From Nemopilema nomurai (taxonomy: Eukaryota > Cnidaria > Scyphozoa > Rhizostomeae > Rhizostomatidae), in the NCBI GenBank assembly GCA_003864495.1, contig ML133442.1:430731-494730 (forward strand): DNA of 64,000 nt, given 5' to 3'. Shown here piece after piece: positions 40,755 to 53,740 of this stretch. Within the stretch, counting starts at the first letter, position 1; each line of letters begins with the position of its first letter. The notes under the pieces were generated by a model. That model was given only the letters and a program-made list of their open reading frames with translations. It searched no databases and was not told where the DNA came from. The translations under genes were made by a program, and so were the position numbers.

Positions 40755-43700
40755 TCACTTGACGCTAACAAGTTTGTCTGTCCAAAGAGTACTAGCCAGT
40801 TCCAGTTTGTCATTTTCTTCAGCAAGAGGCAGATCCTTGATTGCAACAAACTCATTGCAATGATCAAGAAGATACTTGATGGACTTGGCAAAGCGCCTAG
40901 CCAGCTTGACAGCATTTGGCTGCAAAAAAAATCAACAAATCAAAATTTGGCAGGACTCTGAAACCTATAGCTGGAAGGGTCTACTAGTGACAAGGGGCGT
41001 CGAGAGGGGGCTGGGAGGGGCCCCTGTTCCAATAATTGGCCCGTGATAAAGTAGGAATGTTTCTTTATAATGCAAAAAACAACTATTTCAGCTACTTGTC
41101 TACGTGCTTTTGCGTGTTATTGTAAAAATTTGCGAAAATTTTCTTTCAAAAATTGTACCTAAAAAATGGCGTTTCCCTTGTTATCCAGGAGTCTGAAAAG
41201 TGTGGTCACAGGAAATTTTCAAGCGTGTCCAATTTTGTGAATCATCCTTGAGCCCGAGCTGCCTCAGATTAAAGTAGCTTTGGACTTAAGACTCAGAAAT
41301 AAACATTCAATCAACGAGAAAAGGATTAACTGACCTCTGACAAGCCTCCGAGCATGTGTGTTTCTCTCGGGTTGTGCACAGAAAATAGCAGTCTAACGTG
41401 GGGGCCCTGCAAAATTTCTTCTTCATTTTCTTCATCTTCGTCTACGCCATTTTCCTCCATCTCATCATCTTCGGTGTCACTCTTCTTCCCCTTTGCTTTG
41501 CTTTTACTCGTCTTTTCCTTCGACGAATCACTAGCTCCTTTCCCCTTGGCTCCTTTGCCTTTCGACTTCTTCTCTGCTTTATCCTAAAAATTTTGGTTCG
41601 TATCATAAAATCGAGATAACTCAATTGTTATTGTCACATTCTCAATGAAATGATGCTTCCAAAGATGGGTAATTAAGGCTGTTGCAAGCATAGCTTCCCG
41701 GGTTAAGAAAATCGTGTACACATTCTATCGTGCATGTCTAATATGCATCAATTTTCTTACAATCTAGAATGATATGATCCTAGTCCCAAAATAAATTTTT
41801 TAAAGTGGATTTGTGTGGATACAGTATTCAAGAGAGGTACAAAGTTGGAAAAAAGCAAGAAGGATATTCTAAATAGAGTCCCAACAATTATACAACAATT
41901 GTCTCTCTCTTCGCTTCAGAGGGATGTTAAGCTACTGCTCTGAAGAAGATCCATGATGCTACTCAAATGTCCAGATACAGATTTGCAAAGATAAAGCAAG
42001 GTGGCTGTAGGTAATCCTAAAAGATGGCGCCCGGATCTACTCATCGATCACCTCTTTATCGAAATGCATAACATTGAGTCGCACAAACCTCTTTCTCATC
42101 TTCATCAGCCTCTTCGTCGTCTTCGTCCATTTCATCGTCGTCACCAACTATGTCCTCCTCATCAGTTTCTTCAGCTGCTTCGGCGTCGAATTCATCATCA
42201 TCATCATCCTCATAAACAACCAAACGAAGGTGCTCTGGGTACAAAAGCTTGATGCTGCTCGATTCTGTCGGCTTCTCGCTCTTTTCTGTAAAAGACAACC
42301 GTGTTAGACATTTGATGTTTTACACCAAAAACATTCAAGCAGCTGCAATCTAAAACAGACATCGTAAAGGTTTACCATTCAATCTATTCTTTTAAATCAA
42401 TCACTTTGAAATAAACTGATCTCAGTTTTTTTTATGGAGAAAAGGTCAGTATAATAAAGCTTGTCAATAGCAACATAAATGTACAAAAGATCCAACCATC
42501 TTCAGGTGCTTTCTCAAAAGGAGGAAGACGATTTGCCATGAATTCTTCACTTCTTGTGTCTGCTACAGTATTCGGGTCAAAGTGATCGATAACGCGGCAA
42601 AGAAGATCTTTCAGCTTCGCCTTGATCTTCTCCACCATGTCATCTGAAGGCTTTCTAGGTGACTTCAGCTTCTTCTTCTCCTTTCCTTCCACGTCACCAT
42701 TCACTTTTCCATTCTCTTCCGCTTGCTCCGAGTCTTCAATGTAATCATCAAGGAACTGAAAATTTGCAACAATGCAACAATCATCAGCAATTAAACCAGC
42801 CAGGCTAGATTAAGTGTGTGATATCTTTCAGAGAAGGAGCTTGCTACAATGGTGTCTTTTTGTTGTCTTTATCAATACTCCTATCTTCAATCTGAGTCAA
42901 TCATTGATTAACCATTCCAACAAGCATACCTTTGCAGTGCCAAGTTTTAAAAGGTAGTCGACAGGCAAGCCTCTTCTTAGCTCCAGGTCATTGGCTATGG
43001 CAGCTTCCACCGCAGTAGTAATTCCATCCAAGAGGAAATCTCCCCAAGAACTAAGGGAAAGCAGTTCAGTTATTTTGAAGCTCACACAACTAAAACTTAA
43101 AATAATTTTTATCTGACAGAATGTAATCAAGCAACACCATCTAATGCAGTAACAAAAGAATTACATCTTCCTTGCACTTAAAATTTTTAAGTAAGGTTTG
43201 ATATCTATAATCTTGACACCATAAATTGCAAACTGCATTATATTGCTTTGATGATGAGGTCATTGGCAAGAAAGAGACATTCTTCAACGTGTTCTCTGGT
43301 AATCGGGAATTAATTTTACCTATGAAGACCAAGAAAACGCGAGAAAAAACACAAACGAGGATATGAAAATGTGGAGATGCAAATATACAATGAAGATATA
43401 TTTTGTGACTAATTTGGTCAATTGGGAAGCTCTTAAAAAGTTGTTGATTGTAGGCTAAAGTTATTCTCTTTTTACGGCTTTATGGTCACTATGGTTGTCA
43501 TTTTCACATTCATAGATTTACCATTGAGGGATAAATGAACTAGCATTTTCTACAGTCTCAATCCCAAAACAAAGTGTGATGCAGAGAACATAGAAATATT
43601 TTCCTCAATAAATCATATCCGTACTTGGTTTGGTATGTCGATAGCGTAAGATGGGACGAGAAGCCAGCATCCAGAGCCTCTGCTTGGTGAATTGTTCCTC

Positions 43701-46700
43701 GTGGAAGATACAAAAAGTCCCCAGCCTACGATTAGATCAGTTTTCAATTAGGGCCATAATTTAACTTGACTGCACATCTAAAGATCCAAGAGGCTAAATC
43801 TTTGCTATCATAGTTGAAATTAAAAATAATACATCATGGTGGTACATCATGGAATCGTCAGTAGAGCACCTTAATACTAAGATCACTGACAATTGTTTTT
43901 GCCCAGTTACCCCAGATTTCGCTAACAAGGACAACAATACAAAAAATATTCACCTCCAACTCTATTTCATGGGTAGCTTTCCCGAGATCACCCGCGGAAA
44001 AGTCCGAGTCGAATTCCCTCGCAAGTTCCTGCTGTGGACTGTAAAGCGACCACTTCTCTTTTCCTTCGAGTTGGATTATAAATGCCTGAAATAGGAAATT
44101 TTGAAAATTAGAGTAGTTTTCGCTGGTAAATGTAGCTAATTTTCTTCGAGTTGGATTATAAATTCCTGAAATTAGAAATTTTGAAAATTAGAGTAGTTTT
44201 AGCTGATAAATGAATATTTGAATAAATGAATATGCTTATTTTCTGATAGATAAATATTTTTGAGCTTTGTTTGTTGGGCATGACCTGTCATTAGAACAAT
44301 GAAATACTCGCCCCTTTTTGAAATCGTGTTAAAGGGAAGAACTCAATCATAATCATATAGAAATTACAATTCTGATACAAAAACTGTTTATGCCCAATAT
44401 GCCACCTGCCTCTATATACTTTTAAGAGACAGTTGATTGACATGTTTTCATTTTACGTAAATGTACTATACCAGTAATTTTTGGCCTTTCCTTCTCGTGA
44501 CCTGCTAAACACGCCGACGCTGGATGATCAATATAGAACACTTGGACTATCGGCACCACAGTAGAGGCTTAGTTGATCAAATTATGGGGGTAAATATCTC
44601 AGTCTTCATTTCATTCATGCCTTTGCACGTGAAATTTATGAATAATTCTCTGTAATAGCAAATTCGGATTAAAATTAGGCCAATACGTAAGAGCCAGCTT
44701 GTGAATATTATTTGAGAAGATCGAAGGAGTTACCTCACAGTTGTCTTGCATGGGTGAAAAAACTTGAGAGCCAGGTGGTGTAACATAAAAACTGGCACTA
44801 ACATTACTTCCAAAGTACTTTTCCATTAATTCCATGACTTTCCAAAGAGGGTCCTAAAGGACAATGGCGAATTAGATATAGCCTATCATGCAATACTGCA
44901 TTAAAAAATACGAAGGATTGCAGTAATTTTTAACACATAGGCAGAATCATTTTTGAATCATTAGGATATTAACAAATTCGTATCGTGGAGTGAACGCGAT
45001 CACAAAAAGATGTCAACGGTTATGACAAAACAGGAAAATTTGCCTGCTTGCTAAACACATTGGATGATAGAATGCCGGGGCAGTAAAAATTTACGACCCG
45101 AAAATGTACTGATCATTTATTCAGTAAGCAAAGATACTGGTAGAAAGCAGATGTTTTTAGGAAAAACGAAATGACCTTGGCTATTGAAATAAGGATATTT
45201 TGGATTAAAATAGTCACTTTTCTTTACCATACAATTAAAAACCGTTTTAATATGCTTGATAAACAGTGAAAACACACATCTGTAATTTTGCCAATGAGCA
45301 CACTGTATTCTATAGTTTCAATAATGCAATGTGATTTTGTATGATAGGCCTCAATTCGAGTGTCCAAAGCAAAAGGGTTTGCCGATGCAATTGCTCCAGA
45401 AAAAAACGGCAAAAGTTAAAACACCATGGGAGACAGTGAAGAAAACAATACCTTATTTTGTATGTGTTTTGTTTTATTTTCTCAGCTCATTTATTGTTGT
45501 ACTAAAGCCACCTTGTGAAGAACTGAGCATGCATTTTTAAAATATATTTACGTTCTAAGTTGAGGGGAACATTTTGCGCTTGAAAGAATTTACATAAGTC
45601 AACTTACTGAAAATCGCTGTGGTTGGAGTAGTTGAAAATTGGCACTTTTCTTGTCCAGTTGTTTCTTTACCTCGGCAGCATCCACAAAATCATCGCCATT
45701 GACGCTCTCCTTCCGACCTTCAATATATTTAGTGGCGTTCAAATCAACTTCATAGCTTAGTTTGTTTGCCTCCAGTATTTTTATAAACCTTTCTTTATCA
45801 AAGAGGTTCCCATAGAAATCAGGGTCGCCTCGTTTGATATGCAAAGGCTTCTTCTCCCAGTGCTCCTCGTTGAAGACCTCCAGGCTGTTGGGTGCGAGCA
45901 CTGACGTCATCAGGGTAGCGTGAGTGGAAAGGTCCAGCTTGGTCTTCAAATCCTCAAGCGAGTTTTGCTTCTTGCTTATAGACTTGGATGAAATTCAAAC
46001 ATAAAAGACGGTCATTTAGAACAGAATGCCCGGGTAAAGTTAATGATTTACTCGGAGATATGAAATAATATAAACTACACGTGGACCGCCCTAAATGTTC
46101 CTGACGCAGAGAAAATGAGAGGAACTGTAAAATGAACGCATCATGTCTACTCAACTTCTAGACAAAAATGTAGAATGGGGATTCTGCAAAAAACATTTTG
46201 GTGTTTGAGTTTAATGGAACAATGCTACAGAGTACTACAGAGTACCCTACCCCCTCCCAACTGTCCTGTTATTGGCAGAAGCCCCTGTTTCATTGGTAAT
46301 GGCGGATTTATACCGTTTATGAAAGATAAACTGCTTTTGTAGAACCCCGATTCTACAGTTTCGCCCGACTTCTGTTTAGGCTTGAAGTAAAAACCATCCT
46401 TATTCGAACTTTCTTTGAAGTTCAAAGTTCAAAGCTGCAAAGTTCAAAGCTGCAAAGTTCAAAGCTACAAAGTTCAAAGCTGCAAAGTTCAAACTGTATA
46501 CGGTCAACAGCAGAATAAAGCTGAAGATTTTGAAACCTGCGTGGCCTCAGAACGAGATAAACATGTTTTGACTCTTCCTGCGAGTTCTCCTGGACGAGTT
46601 CTGAAGAGCATTACAAGGCGTGCTGCTTAAGGAATACCCAGTATAGCGTACTTACTTTCTTGGCACCATCGCTGTCTATTCTCTTCTCACGCTTTCGTCT

Positions 46701-46751
46701 TTTCATCCCCTTGGTGTCAGTTTGTTCGCCCGCAGACCCTTTCCGTTTCAT
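40755..46751 (-). CDS. RIOX2: Ribosomal oxygenase 2 (MINA53)-like JmjC protein with altered active site
   Basis: RIOX2/MINA53 is an Fe(II)/2-oxoglutarate-dependent histidyl hydroxylase of ribosomal protein L27a in the nucleolus. Ten exons: 46656-46751, 45608-45970, 44734-44853, 43954-44085, 43625-43725, 42930-43050, 42497-42755, 42089-42285, 41335-41583 and 40755-40919; all phases agree, giving 600 residues. A basic N-terminus is followed by a JmjC barrel (SFYVTPPGSQ at 174, AFIIQLEG at 194, YLPRGTIHQAE at 243), a dimerisation segment (NSWGDFLLDG, 271) and a C-terminal winged helix (NPRETHML). The first iron ligand His of HxD is Met188 (PMQD). The 2-oxoglutarate Lys is Glu203, flanked by lysines. 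Asp190 and His250 remain. An acidic, then Lys/Ser-rich insert of about 97 residues (423-519) replaces a short loop. Human MINA53 has about 465 residues. RIOX1/NO66 is the alternative, but exon 2-3 similarity favours RIOX2. Confidence 0.88.
44061..44220. repeat. 80-bp direct duplication spanning a splice acceptor of the RIOX2-like gene
   Basis: The segment starting ttcgagttggattataaa at 44065 recurs at 44145, period 80 bp, with few differences. The first copy contains the true start of exon 4 (44085) and its acceptor. The second copy, lying upstream in intron 3, repeats about 24 bases of exon 4 plus the acceptor (TTTCAG at about 44170). The duplicate exon start would read a few residues and then meet a stop. 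Confidence 0.85.
46426..46495. repeat. Tandem repeat, 15-bp unit, 4.6 copies
   Basis: Units of agttcaaagctgcaa start at 46426, 46441, 46456 and 46471, followed by a partial copy from 46486. The array lies in intron 1 of the RIOX2-like gene. Confidence 0.9.
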
Positions 46752-47327
46752 GATGGCGGCCTTTCCCGGGAGCAACACGCAGCTAATAACCTTGCGATGG
46801 AAGGTGGCTCTAGAAGTAACTGGATGACTGGTATTATGCCTTAAATGCGTGCGTGGACCATCCTCAGTGGCGCTCATTGGGTGCCTTTGTCCATTGGGAA
46901 ATCGGCGGAAAGAGGGAGTCAATCGTGTGGCAATATGCGTGAGATGGGAGTTGCGAAAAACCCTTTAAGATTTGAAAGCGCAAGTTTGATTGAATTTCAC
47001 AATTCCCAAAGGAGTGCAAAGGTAAGGAGAAAACGCTTTGGATGTTTCAAAATGGAGCTTGTTTGTTGGCTTCGCATCGGTCTATTGCGAATGCAGGCAG
47101 CCACGTATGTAGTGCTAGATTACAAACGAGACTTTGCTTGAATACCAAAATCTTACAACGTTCGATTTGAAGAGTAGTTACAAGTAACATCTTTTATGGT
47201 ACATATTGTGCAAAGTTATTCGGTGTATCACACTAACATAAGATATTAGAAACAGTTAATTGAAAACAAGAGCAATTAAAAATCGAATTGAAATGTTCAC
47301 TACACGGTGTCCATCTTCTTGTAGCAT
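46752..47327. other. Intergenic between GGH 3' end and RIOX2-like start
   Basis: 576 bp, head-to-tail on the minus strand. The right part must hold the GGH 3' UTR, and the left part the RIOX2-like promoter. A frame upstream of and continuous with the RIOX2-like start is open, but its residues do not resemble the family, so it is read as 5' UTR. Confidence 0.55.
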
Positions 47328-50300
47328 TTACAGAATATAAACTTGTTGAAAGGAAGAGCCTGCAATGGCGGAGTTGACTGGCTTCAGGTTGTAAATCAAT
47401 GCCTTGTTTTCGTCGTCGATGGAAGGGAATTTGTGGCAACATTTCGTTGTCTCCTTCCGGAACATCGTGGCTATGTACTGGCTTGCTAGTAAGGAGGGCT
47501 CAGAGTGGTCAATGTGCAGTCGCTTCTGCCATTCAAACAGAGGCTTTTCTGGGTGCCACTGCAGGCCATAAATCGGATAACGCTTGGCTAAATATTGAAA
47601 AGAAAGGAATATTTGACCAGATAAATATATTTGAAAGGGAAGAATAAACAAAGCTTTCGCTGTCAGTGGCTTAATTACATTTACTGAAAATGAGACTAGT
47701 TGTTATGAATTACCTGCTTAGTATGTACACAATAACAAGTGTTTATCAAGTAAAGAATATGCACCAACAAAACAGGCAACTTTTGGGTATAAGCTCATGG
47801 TTCTCAGTTCAACCATATTTCCATTGTTTATAACGAATTATTCAACAAAATTATTCCGTTCGACGTTAAACCTGTTTTCATTGGCAAATGCTTCAAAGCC
47901 TAATAGACCATGATAAAGTTTTCCTAATTTACGAAATTACTAAAGATCGACGACTTTTGCACTGTAGATGCTCAACGCTTATACTTATGTCGTCATTCTA
48001 GAACTTCTTTCGGGGTTCTAGAACAAAGATTGCTTACAATACTTTGAGTTTTTTTAAAAATATATTCCGTAATTTAGGTCATCAATTTCAGCTTCCACTT
48101 GATTACAGCTTGAAGAAAAAAGCCATAAGGGCGTTACCTTCAAAAGCAGCTCCAAATGGGACCCCTTTTTGATCTTCACTGAGGGCCAGAATGTTGAAAA
48201 AACCATTAATCTTCTCATTTGAGTCAAACGTCTTGGTGAACAGACCCCAGTTGTGGTTGTTGTAGGTGATCGCTTGATAGGTCATTTGATCCGCAAGAGA
48301 GGCTGGCAGCTCCTTGAACATGACACTTTTACTTGCCATGTCCGTAAACTGTACCTGAGAAGAGTGAGACAGAGGTTATAGCTTTAAACGACGCTCTAAA
48401 TTAACGTTCTTAGTAACTATGAGATGGGTTTTTTACTTTCTTCTATCAGTTACAAGACATGCATTGAAAGGATTACAGAAAAATTCTTTCTGGAGAATCC
48501 ATATTCCTCTTAAAGCCCTTCGTAGGTTTGGCAAATGGGAAGGGATATGGTAATGAGTTGGGAAAAAATCTTCGCTAGGATTTAATCAGTTCAAATTCGG
48601 AGAGAGTGCTTGGGGTTTGCGAAAATTGTAAAATGCCTTTCTGAATGCTGAGTAAATCTTTCTATGGCATTGTCAGCATTCAGCCTAAACCACGATTACT
48701 GTTTTGTGGCTATTACCACGGGCCAATACACTGGTGCTCTTAGAGGCCTACAAAGGAAGATCTGATGGGACTAAAAAAGTGAGGGGGTGAGGGTGATTGC
48801 CAATGTGACTTTCACACCAAATGTACAAAGATAAGAACCAGGGGAACTTATGAAAAACTTCATAAAGTACAATTCGCAAAGAGTTTTGTATAGATTACAC
48901 ATAGAGTCCCTGAAGATGATTACACATTCTTTAGTATGAACAAAACAAACCAATCAAAAGAAGTACCACAAGACAGCTATTGTTTGAATGAAAAATTTAT
49001 CTGTCAAGGAATGATCAAAAACCATGAACAAAAAGGCTAGCTAGGGGATACCATTATTCATGTCAACAAAATTGAGGCTACCAACACATAAAGATAAACG
49101 CCAAAGTGAGCTGATTGATTGGCAAAACACTAACTTTTAAGTCGACATGGCTCGAATATGTCCGCTGCAGCAAGTTTTCTCCGGCCACACATTTGAGTAG
49201 CATCTGAAGACCCCAGCACAAGCCAAGCAATGGGAAGTACTCGCCCTTGTCATTTGCTGCTTTGGTATACTCGAAAATCTTGGTTGCTACTCTTGAATAA
49301 TTTGACCTTTCTAGGCTGAGGTCACCCCCAGGGAATATCACGCCGTTAAGAGAACTCAGCAGTGTGTGCAGTTCAGCGTCTGTAGTCGTATCTTTTATAG
49401 GAACGACCCTCGCCCCTGAGTAAAAGCATCAATGGTTAGGTTAACGTAAGGTTATGTTAACAACGTAAGGTTAACGTAAGGTTAGGTTAACAACGTAAGG
49501 TTAACAACGTAAGGTTAACAACGTAAGGTAAACGCAAGGTAAACGTAAGGTTAACGTAAGGTTAGGTTAACAACGTAAGGTTAACAACGTAAGGTTAACA
49601 ACGTAAGGTTAACAACGTAAGGTAAACGTAAGGTTAACAACGTAAGGTTAACAACGTAAGGTTAACAACGTAAGGTAAACGTAAGGTTAACAACGTAAGG
49701 TAAACCCAAGGTAAACGTAAGGTAAACGTAAGGTTAACAACTAGTAGCACGTAGATTTATCCAGCCAGAACATTGTGAATTCAACTCAAGTCAAGATCGT
49801 AACTCATTGGAATTATAGCGAAAGGAAAGGCTTCTGTGGTTAAAAGATAAACTCGCTAAAAAGCACCATACTGAAAGTCTATAATCTACAAGCTTAATCT
49901 TCGAAAAGACTTGGTCCATCCCAGCAAATGCATATTTCGTATTTATGTAGAGTTTAATCGCCTTTCAAAGATCTACATCTTGCCGTTTGCAAGCCTTTTC
50001 AGATTTGTAAATGGCCTTTCGGCTTGACTTTGCACAGATTATGCGAGAACTACGCCATTGCTAGGCATTATGTAGATTTTGTAAAGGAGAGAAGAAGGCA
50101 TAGTTTAAAAAGCATATAAAACGCAGAACAATGCTCCATGGTAGCTTACTGTCCGATGCAGCAATTATTTTTGCAACTGTTTTCAAAGCCTAGAAAAGTT
50201 GTTAAACTTCCTCCAGACAGAAACATCCTAGAAGGCAAACCTTCCTCACAGAGCAATAGAAATTGGGCGTGGCTTAAGTGTGTCGCATGGGCTTCTATTG

Positions 50301-51063
50301 TTTTTCGAGGACAGTTCTTCGGTCAGTGACCGCGCGACCGTAATTTTTTCCTGACTCTGACTGTATTGGTAAACGAAAGTTTGCCAAAACGTTATCAATT
50401 TAAAAAAAGAGGTGATCTGTTTCAAGCAAAATTTTTGTGCTATGCAACACGCGGATTGCTGGGCAATTGAAAGGAGAACACAATTCCTTCTGCATTGAAA
50501 TAGTCAAGCACTCTTTGGATCAGCTTGGAGGTGTACTGTTGGCGACTTTAGGCGCATTGTTAGAAACACGTGAGCTAGTCTGCTATGTGCTAGAATGTAA
50601 TGGTTGAATGTCTCTAACAGTTCGAGCAACACCCTAGCAAAAACAGATTAGAAACGAGCTTTACGATTTTGAAGTAAATTGTGAATACCCAGCTTGAATG
50701 AAGCTACTCCCTTTCAAATTGGCATAGCTTCGAATGTTAAGAAAAGTCTTCCAAACTCAAATAGAGTATTTTCGGGAACAAGCATAAATAATCATAAGAA
50801 TGCATGTATAATCATAAGTAATCATAGAAGATACCTGATGACTCAGCAAACTTGACGTAGGAAGCTGCAATGTAGGATTTGCCTTTAGCCCAAGGGTAGT
50901 ACTTTACAATGGTGCTGCTGTCTGAAAGTGCCTGGGAAACGATGCCAATTATTGGCTCATTGTTGCTGCAGGCATTCATTGCAGCATCGACTGACCACGT
51001 GGATGTCACCAGTAGAATGATTGAAAGGCCGAGTGCCAGGCACCTGGTAGGTAGGAGGACCAT
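47328..51063 (-). CDS. GGH: Gamma-glutamyl hydrolase (folylpolyglutamate hydrolase)
   Basis: A lysosomal or secreted class-I-glutaminase-like peptidase (C26) that trims glutamates from folylpolyglutamates. Four exons: 50835-51063, 49135-49415, 48138-48354 and 47328-47587, in continuous phase; 328 residues, against 318 in human. Residues 1-28 form a signal peptide (MVLLPTRCLALGLSIILLV). Domain landmarks are PIIGIVSQ near the mature N-terminus, GVIFPGGDLSLERS (101-114), the nucleophile Cys143 in LLGLCWG, and the catalytic His254 and Glu256 in YGLQWHPEKP. The start at 51063 gives the signal peptide directly; a longer in-frame reading upstream is not needed. Intron 1 contains a 308-bp minisatellite. 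Confidence is high, and all catalytic residues are present. Confidence 0.95.
49434..49741. repeat. Minisatellite of GTAAGGTTAACAAC-type units
   Basis: About 308 bp made of mixed 14-bp (gtaaggttaacaac), 11-bp (gtaaggtaaac) and 19-bp variants in irregular order, which indicates repeated slippage or unequal exchange. It lies in GGH intron 1, starting 19 bp from the acceptor side of exon 2. Confidence 0.95.
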
Positions 51064-53740
51064 ATCGTGCACTGAAAGATCCGGTAAATTGATTAAAGTT
51101 GTGACACGGAATTTCAACCCGCACATGGATATGTTCATGGCATGTTTTACGCATCAATTTGACAAAAATATTCGTCATCAGAGTTTGCTAAAAGGCATTG
51201 AGAAAACTACATTTCTTTCAAATAGCTAAATATAGGCACAAAGACCTTTCATTTTGTTTAATTCAAATGAAAAATGAAAAGAGAGAAGACCCTTTTAGCT
51301 ATCTTCTCGTAGTCAGCTTCCAGGGGGGTATGGGGTTTCATTTTCTAATGAAATCTGGGGGAACAATTTTTTCAAACTTTTGTATTAAAATACAAACTTG
51401 AAGGCAAATAAGGACAACAAATGTATCAGAAACTTTGGCAATGTATATTATTATTCCTGAAACGTTACCACGATTTGAAAGTCAGTTAACTACTACAATC
51501 CTCGGGATTTTCCCGAACTGTCAGTTTTCAACGCTGGGTTGAATACGCCGTACTGCAGGCTTGGAAAAAGTTTGGCCCTTTTTTTCCAGATGGAAATGTT
51601 CAAACATTATTGAAATAAGCATGTACACAACAATATCTATCAAGAAAAGTCCGTTGTTATACATCTTGAAAAACAATATCAGGTGGGGTTCGTTGGTATA
51701 ACAGTTTGAAATACCTGTAGTCTTAGAAGGCTTGTAGAATAAATTGAACCCCGGAGGCTGGTACGGGACCTTTAAAACTTTATCAAGTTTAGAATCATGT
51801 TTGGCATTTGACCTCAGCTACCCGAAAAGGAAACAAAGCTCTTGGGAGGTTCCACTGCGTGCTGCGTTTAAATTTGCTCTTCCTTCTTATCTTCAACATG
51901 TTAGGACGAAGCATTTTTACGATATGTTGTTTGGCAGACTCTTACCTTCTGCTAGGATCGGCACCTAGAGTCAGTGACCAGCCTGCGTAAAATTTCCTGC
52001 CACTCGGTTCCACTGCAATACGATTTAATCAGGTTCTGTAACGCGTCCCCCCGCTGTTAGAAACGATCTTGACGTAAACCATTGTTTCTTGAAACCCTAT
52101 CAGCGTGTTTCAGATCGCTGTCATCTCTGTTCTACAAACACTCGAAGGTGCCTGCGCAAGGGCAACGTTGTTCATATGACTCCAAAACTTGCCAAGCCTC
52201 TGTATTCCTTCTAGCTCCTTTTATCTATACAACACTTGCAACGGCTTCCTTCTGCGCAGAAAGAATGTTTCTACTGACGGGGACAAGAGTGTAAGCAGCA
52301 TTAACATGGAAAGTTTGGGCCTCTGATAGTAAAGGCAGATCTGATCAAAAGGGGTTGTCTGATTTAAATTGGTCAAGTGAAAAGAGTTTGGTTTGTTATC
52401 CAATGTTATGAAGGGAAACATACTGAGAGGAACTCTTCGGAGAACCTTGGTGCCTTGACCCTCTGGTTAAACGTTTTAGCTGAGACATGCAACCAAGCAG
52501 AAATTGTGTATTCAAAAGTTTAAATGGAAGTTCAGAATAATGCCGATCTGATTTTACAATAGGTTGCCTCTTACATAAAATCTCATAAAATTAAAAGGAA
52601 GGACAAGAATTAAGAAAATCTCATTGATGATTCTCAACAGGACTTATATTACACCAATTATGTTTGGCAATTGGTAGCAGTAGACGACTTGGCCTATTTT
52701 TATAGGCCCTAAAAACAAGTTTAATTTTGATGCTGGGAGATAACCTGGGGAGCAACTGTTCCTTCATCTAAAGCTGTTGCAAAGTTGACAAAACAGTACT
52801 CAATCGAATTAGATCCTTCTATAAAGGGTAATTTCAAGTGTTTTCCCAGGGATGGCTATTCAGAACTTGCCAATATTCTCTGAAAAAGAATTCAGAGAAG
52901 GCTGCAATTGAAACTTGGTCATACAAACTTACTCAACCAACCAAATGAGATTTTCACAAACATTCATTCTCATAGAGATGAAATGGTAAACAACTTTATA
53001 AAAGCTGTAACAAAAAAGGTAGTTGTTTCAATCCCTCCAGCATTCAATTTCTAGCTCAATGACTAAAAGAGGCATGCCTAGTAGTTTATGCTTTGAAAAC
53101 TAGAAAAAGTATTTGTTGACATGGACATAATAGTCCCCCCTTCTCAAATAACAAAAATAAAAATCAGATGAATTTTTTAAATAACAATTCACCAACTCCA
53201 TTTACAAAATACTAAATTTTTCTATGAAAAGCTGGCACTGATTAAGATTTTGACTTCCCTCATCTGATAATACCTCCAGATAAATTGCATTCTGTATTTT
53301 GTTTAACTGTGAATAGATGACGAATGTTGTGAATAATTATCAGGCAAATGGTCTGAAGTGCCCATTCCAAAAACTTTTGCCTGAAAAAAGCATAAATGCT
53401 GAAAGCATCTTGCAATATGGGTGACATTGCTCGGACATTTTAAGATTCTGCTTTTCAGAACAAGAATCCTAGCATTGCCAAAAAACAAAGCAGCTTAACA
53501 AATGCCAAAGATTGATCAGACACCATCAAAACTTTATACTTTCTTCTGTTAAAATTGTCCTTTAATCTCTCTCATGTCATGAGATTGAATGTAACTGTCT
53601 GTGAATGCTAGGAGTCTAGAAGCCCTTATTCAAAGCCTTCATGAACACCAATTGAGTCCAAAAGTTGTTGGGTGCTAAATACCCTTGCTTTCACAATATT
53701 AGAGTATTCACTGAAGGATAATTTACTCTTTCAACTCGGA
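51064..53740. other. Intergenic between TFIIE-alpha 3' end and GGH start
   Basis: 2.7 kb. Short open frames occur, but none has recognisable family features or splice partners. No repeats stand out. The left end must carry the GGH promoter and the right end the TFIIE-alpha 3' UTR. Confidence 0.55.

Noticed and set aside
46611..46922. Longer RIOX2-like N-terminus from an upstream in-frame start
   Set aside because: The added residues do not match the family, and the frame past 46656 continues beyond a clear gtaagt donor. MKRK at 46751 gives the expected basic N-terminus.
49434..49741. Telomere-like repeat
   Set aside because: It contains GGTTAGG in places, but the unit is GTAAGGTTAACAAC and not TTAGGG.
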